Source: Pseudomonadota bacterium (GTDB lineage Bacteria > Pseudomonadota > Gammaproteobacteria > Burkholderiales > Burkholderiaceae_C). Taken from it: DNA of 64,000 nt. The stretch lies in assembly GCA_029780695.1 (NCBI GenBank), contig JAKOYD010000174.1:33091-97090 (forward strand), written 5' to 3'. A program made the position numbers and the translations under genes. This document shows, piece after piece, positions 63,155 through 64,000 of this stretch (within the stretch, counting starts at the first letter, position 1; each line of letters starts with the position of its first letter). The notes beneath the pieces are model-generated. The model did no database searches. It saw only the letters and a program-made list of their open reading frames with translations, and was not told the origin of the DNA.

Positions 63155-64000
63155 ATGACACCGTTGAACGGAACCCGCCGCCGCTGGCTGCAAGTGGGCG
63201 CGGCCGCGCTGGCGACGCCCTGGCTGGCGCGCGCGCAGAGCGTCTGGCCGTCCAGGCCGCTGCGCTGGGTGGTGCCGTTTCCGCCCGGGGGTACCACGGA
63301 CTTCGTCACGCGGCTGGTGGCCACCGAGCTGGGCAAGTCGCTCGGCCAGACGGTGGTGGTGGAGAACAAGCCCGGCGCCGGCACCGTGATCGGCGTGGAC
63401 AACGTGGCCAAGTCGGCGCCCGACGGCTACAGCTTCGTCACCGTGGCCAACAGCTTCTGCGTCAACCAGACGCTGCTGAAGAAGCTGCCCTACGACACCG
63501 TGCACGACCTGCGGCCAGTGGCGCTGATGGGCCTGTCCGAGCACGTGCTGGCCACGCACCCCGGCAGCGGCCTGAAGCGCGTGGCCGACATCGTGGCCCA
63601 GGCCAAGGAAGGCAAGCCGCTCAGCTACGCGTCGTTCGGCCAGGGCACCTCGGCGCATCTGGCGGGCGAGATGCTCAAGAGCGCGCTCGGCACGCCAGAC
63701 ATCGTGCACGTGCCCTACAAGGGCCAGGCGCCGGCGCTGGCCGACCTGCTGGGCGGCCAGGTGTCGATGATGTTCGGCAACTGGCCGGAGTTCCGCAGCC
63801 ATGTCGCGTCGGGCAAGCTGGTGGCCATTGGCATGGCAACCGCAAAGCGCTCGTTGTATGCGCCGGACCTTCCCACGCTGGCCTAGCAGGGCGACAGGGT
63901 GGAATCGAATTCCTGGAACGGCATGCTGGCGACCTCCGGCGTGTCCGACGACGTGTTGGCGCGCGTGAACCGCGAGGTCAACGCCGCGCTCAAGGTGCCG
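63155..64000 (+). pseudogene. Bug-type tripartite tricarboxylate transporter receptor, interrupted by in-frame TAG
   Basis: Starts at ATG 63155 with GAGGAGAC upstream and a Tat-like signal (TRRRWLQVGAAALATPWLAR). The mature part is a typical Bug substrate-binding protein: PLRWVVPFPPGGTTDFVTR, VENKPGAGTVIGVDNVAKS, PDGYSF, VPYKGQAPALADLLGGQVSMMF. The frame stops at TAG 63884-63886 after 243 residues (DLPTLA), but the same frame then continues QGDRVESNSWNGMLATSGVS to the window edge, the usual Bug C-terminal domain. One GAG-to-TAG change of the expected PTLAEQG would explain this. Without the second lobe it should not bind ligand. A sequencing error is the main alternative. Confidence 0.75.

Overview
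The window is 64 kb of GC-rich bacterial chromosome. Gene order (atpBEFHAGDC; mreBCD-mrdA divergent from gatCAB; a homoprotocatechuate meta-cleavage cluster), Bug-type solute receptors and the style of the intergenic repeats point to a betaproteobacterium of the order Burkholderiales, most likely Comamonadaceae. No rRNA gene is present and the species cannot be named from this sequence.

Layout. 1-6.5 kb: F1Fo ATP synthase operon, entered inside atpB, with an odd 196-bp spacer before atpC. 6.6-11.1 kb: a cyclic-nucleotide-binding-domain protein, a LemA-TPM-TPM membrane trio, an NTF2-like protein and a YheT-like hydrolase. 11.1-15.1 kb: one 1227-residue secreted protein of DUF11-like modules with an IPTL-CTERM-like tail. 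15.1-18.4 kb: speD-speE, a conserved hypothetical and a dihaem cytochrome c. 18.5-25.5 kb: a tripartite RND efflux system with divergent AcrR-type repressor and an operator nearly identical to that of E. coli acrAB, then tRNA-Arg(CCG). 25.5-27.4 kb: an accessory patch with a second TetR regulator and an IS5-family remnant fused to another reading frame. 27.4-29.5 kb: catalase and a GlcG/HbpS-like haem-binding protein. 29.7-34.7 kb: cell-shape genes mreB, mreC, mreD, mrdA. 34.9-38.1 kb: gatCAB. 38.2-42.9 kb: housekeeping and regulatory genes (pyrE, exodeoxyribonuclease III, metallo-hydrolase, LuxR- and Crp-type regulators). 43.0-48.0 kb: an unusual three-gene minus-strand cassette (class III nucleotidyl cyclase with TPRs, glycine-rich PAP2/vanadium-haloperoxidase-like protein, cytoplasmic-looking S8 protease). 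48.3-53.4 kb: AmpG-like permease, two-component system and O-antigen-ligase-like protein. 53.4-58.4 kb: zinc-ribbon protein, ilvE, radA, an MFS permease and a stand-alone BLUF photoreceptor. 58.4-64 kb: nitronate monooxygenase divergent from hpaR-hpaG1-hpaG2-hpaE, then a Bug receptor gene broken by an in-frame amber codon.

Several operons are interrupted by dispersed non-coding elements. One is a roughly 110-130-bp element that starts within a few bases of a stop codon (three copies, always in the same orientation to the gene before it). Another is a family of short stem-loops built on GCGCTT/AAGCGC arms and ATAGCTG ends. Fragments carrying GCTAT(C/G/A) also lie inside several genes as islands of atypical codons. 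The cyclase-PAP2-protease cassette and the repeat families are the strongest candidates for undescribed biology here.
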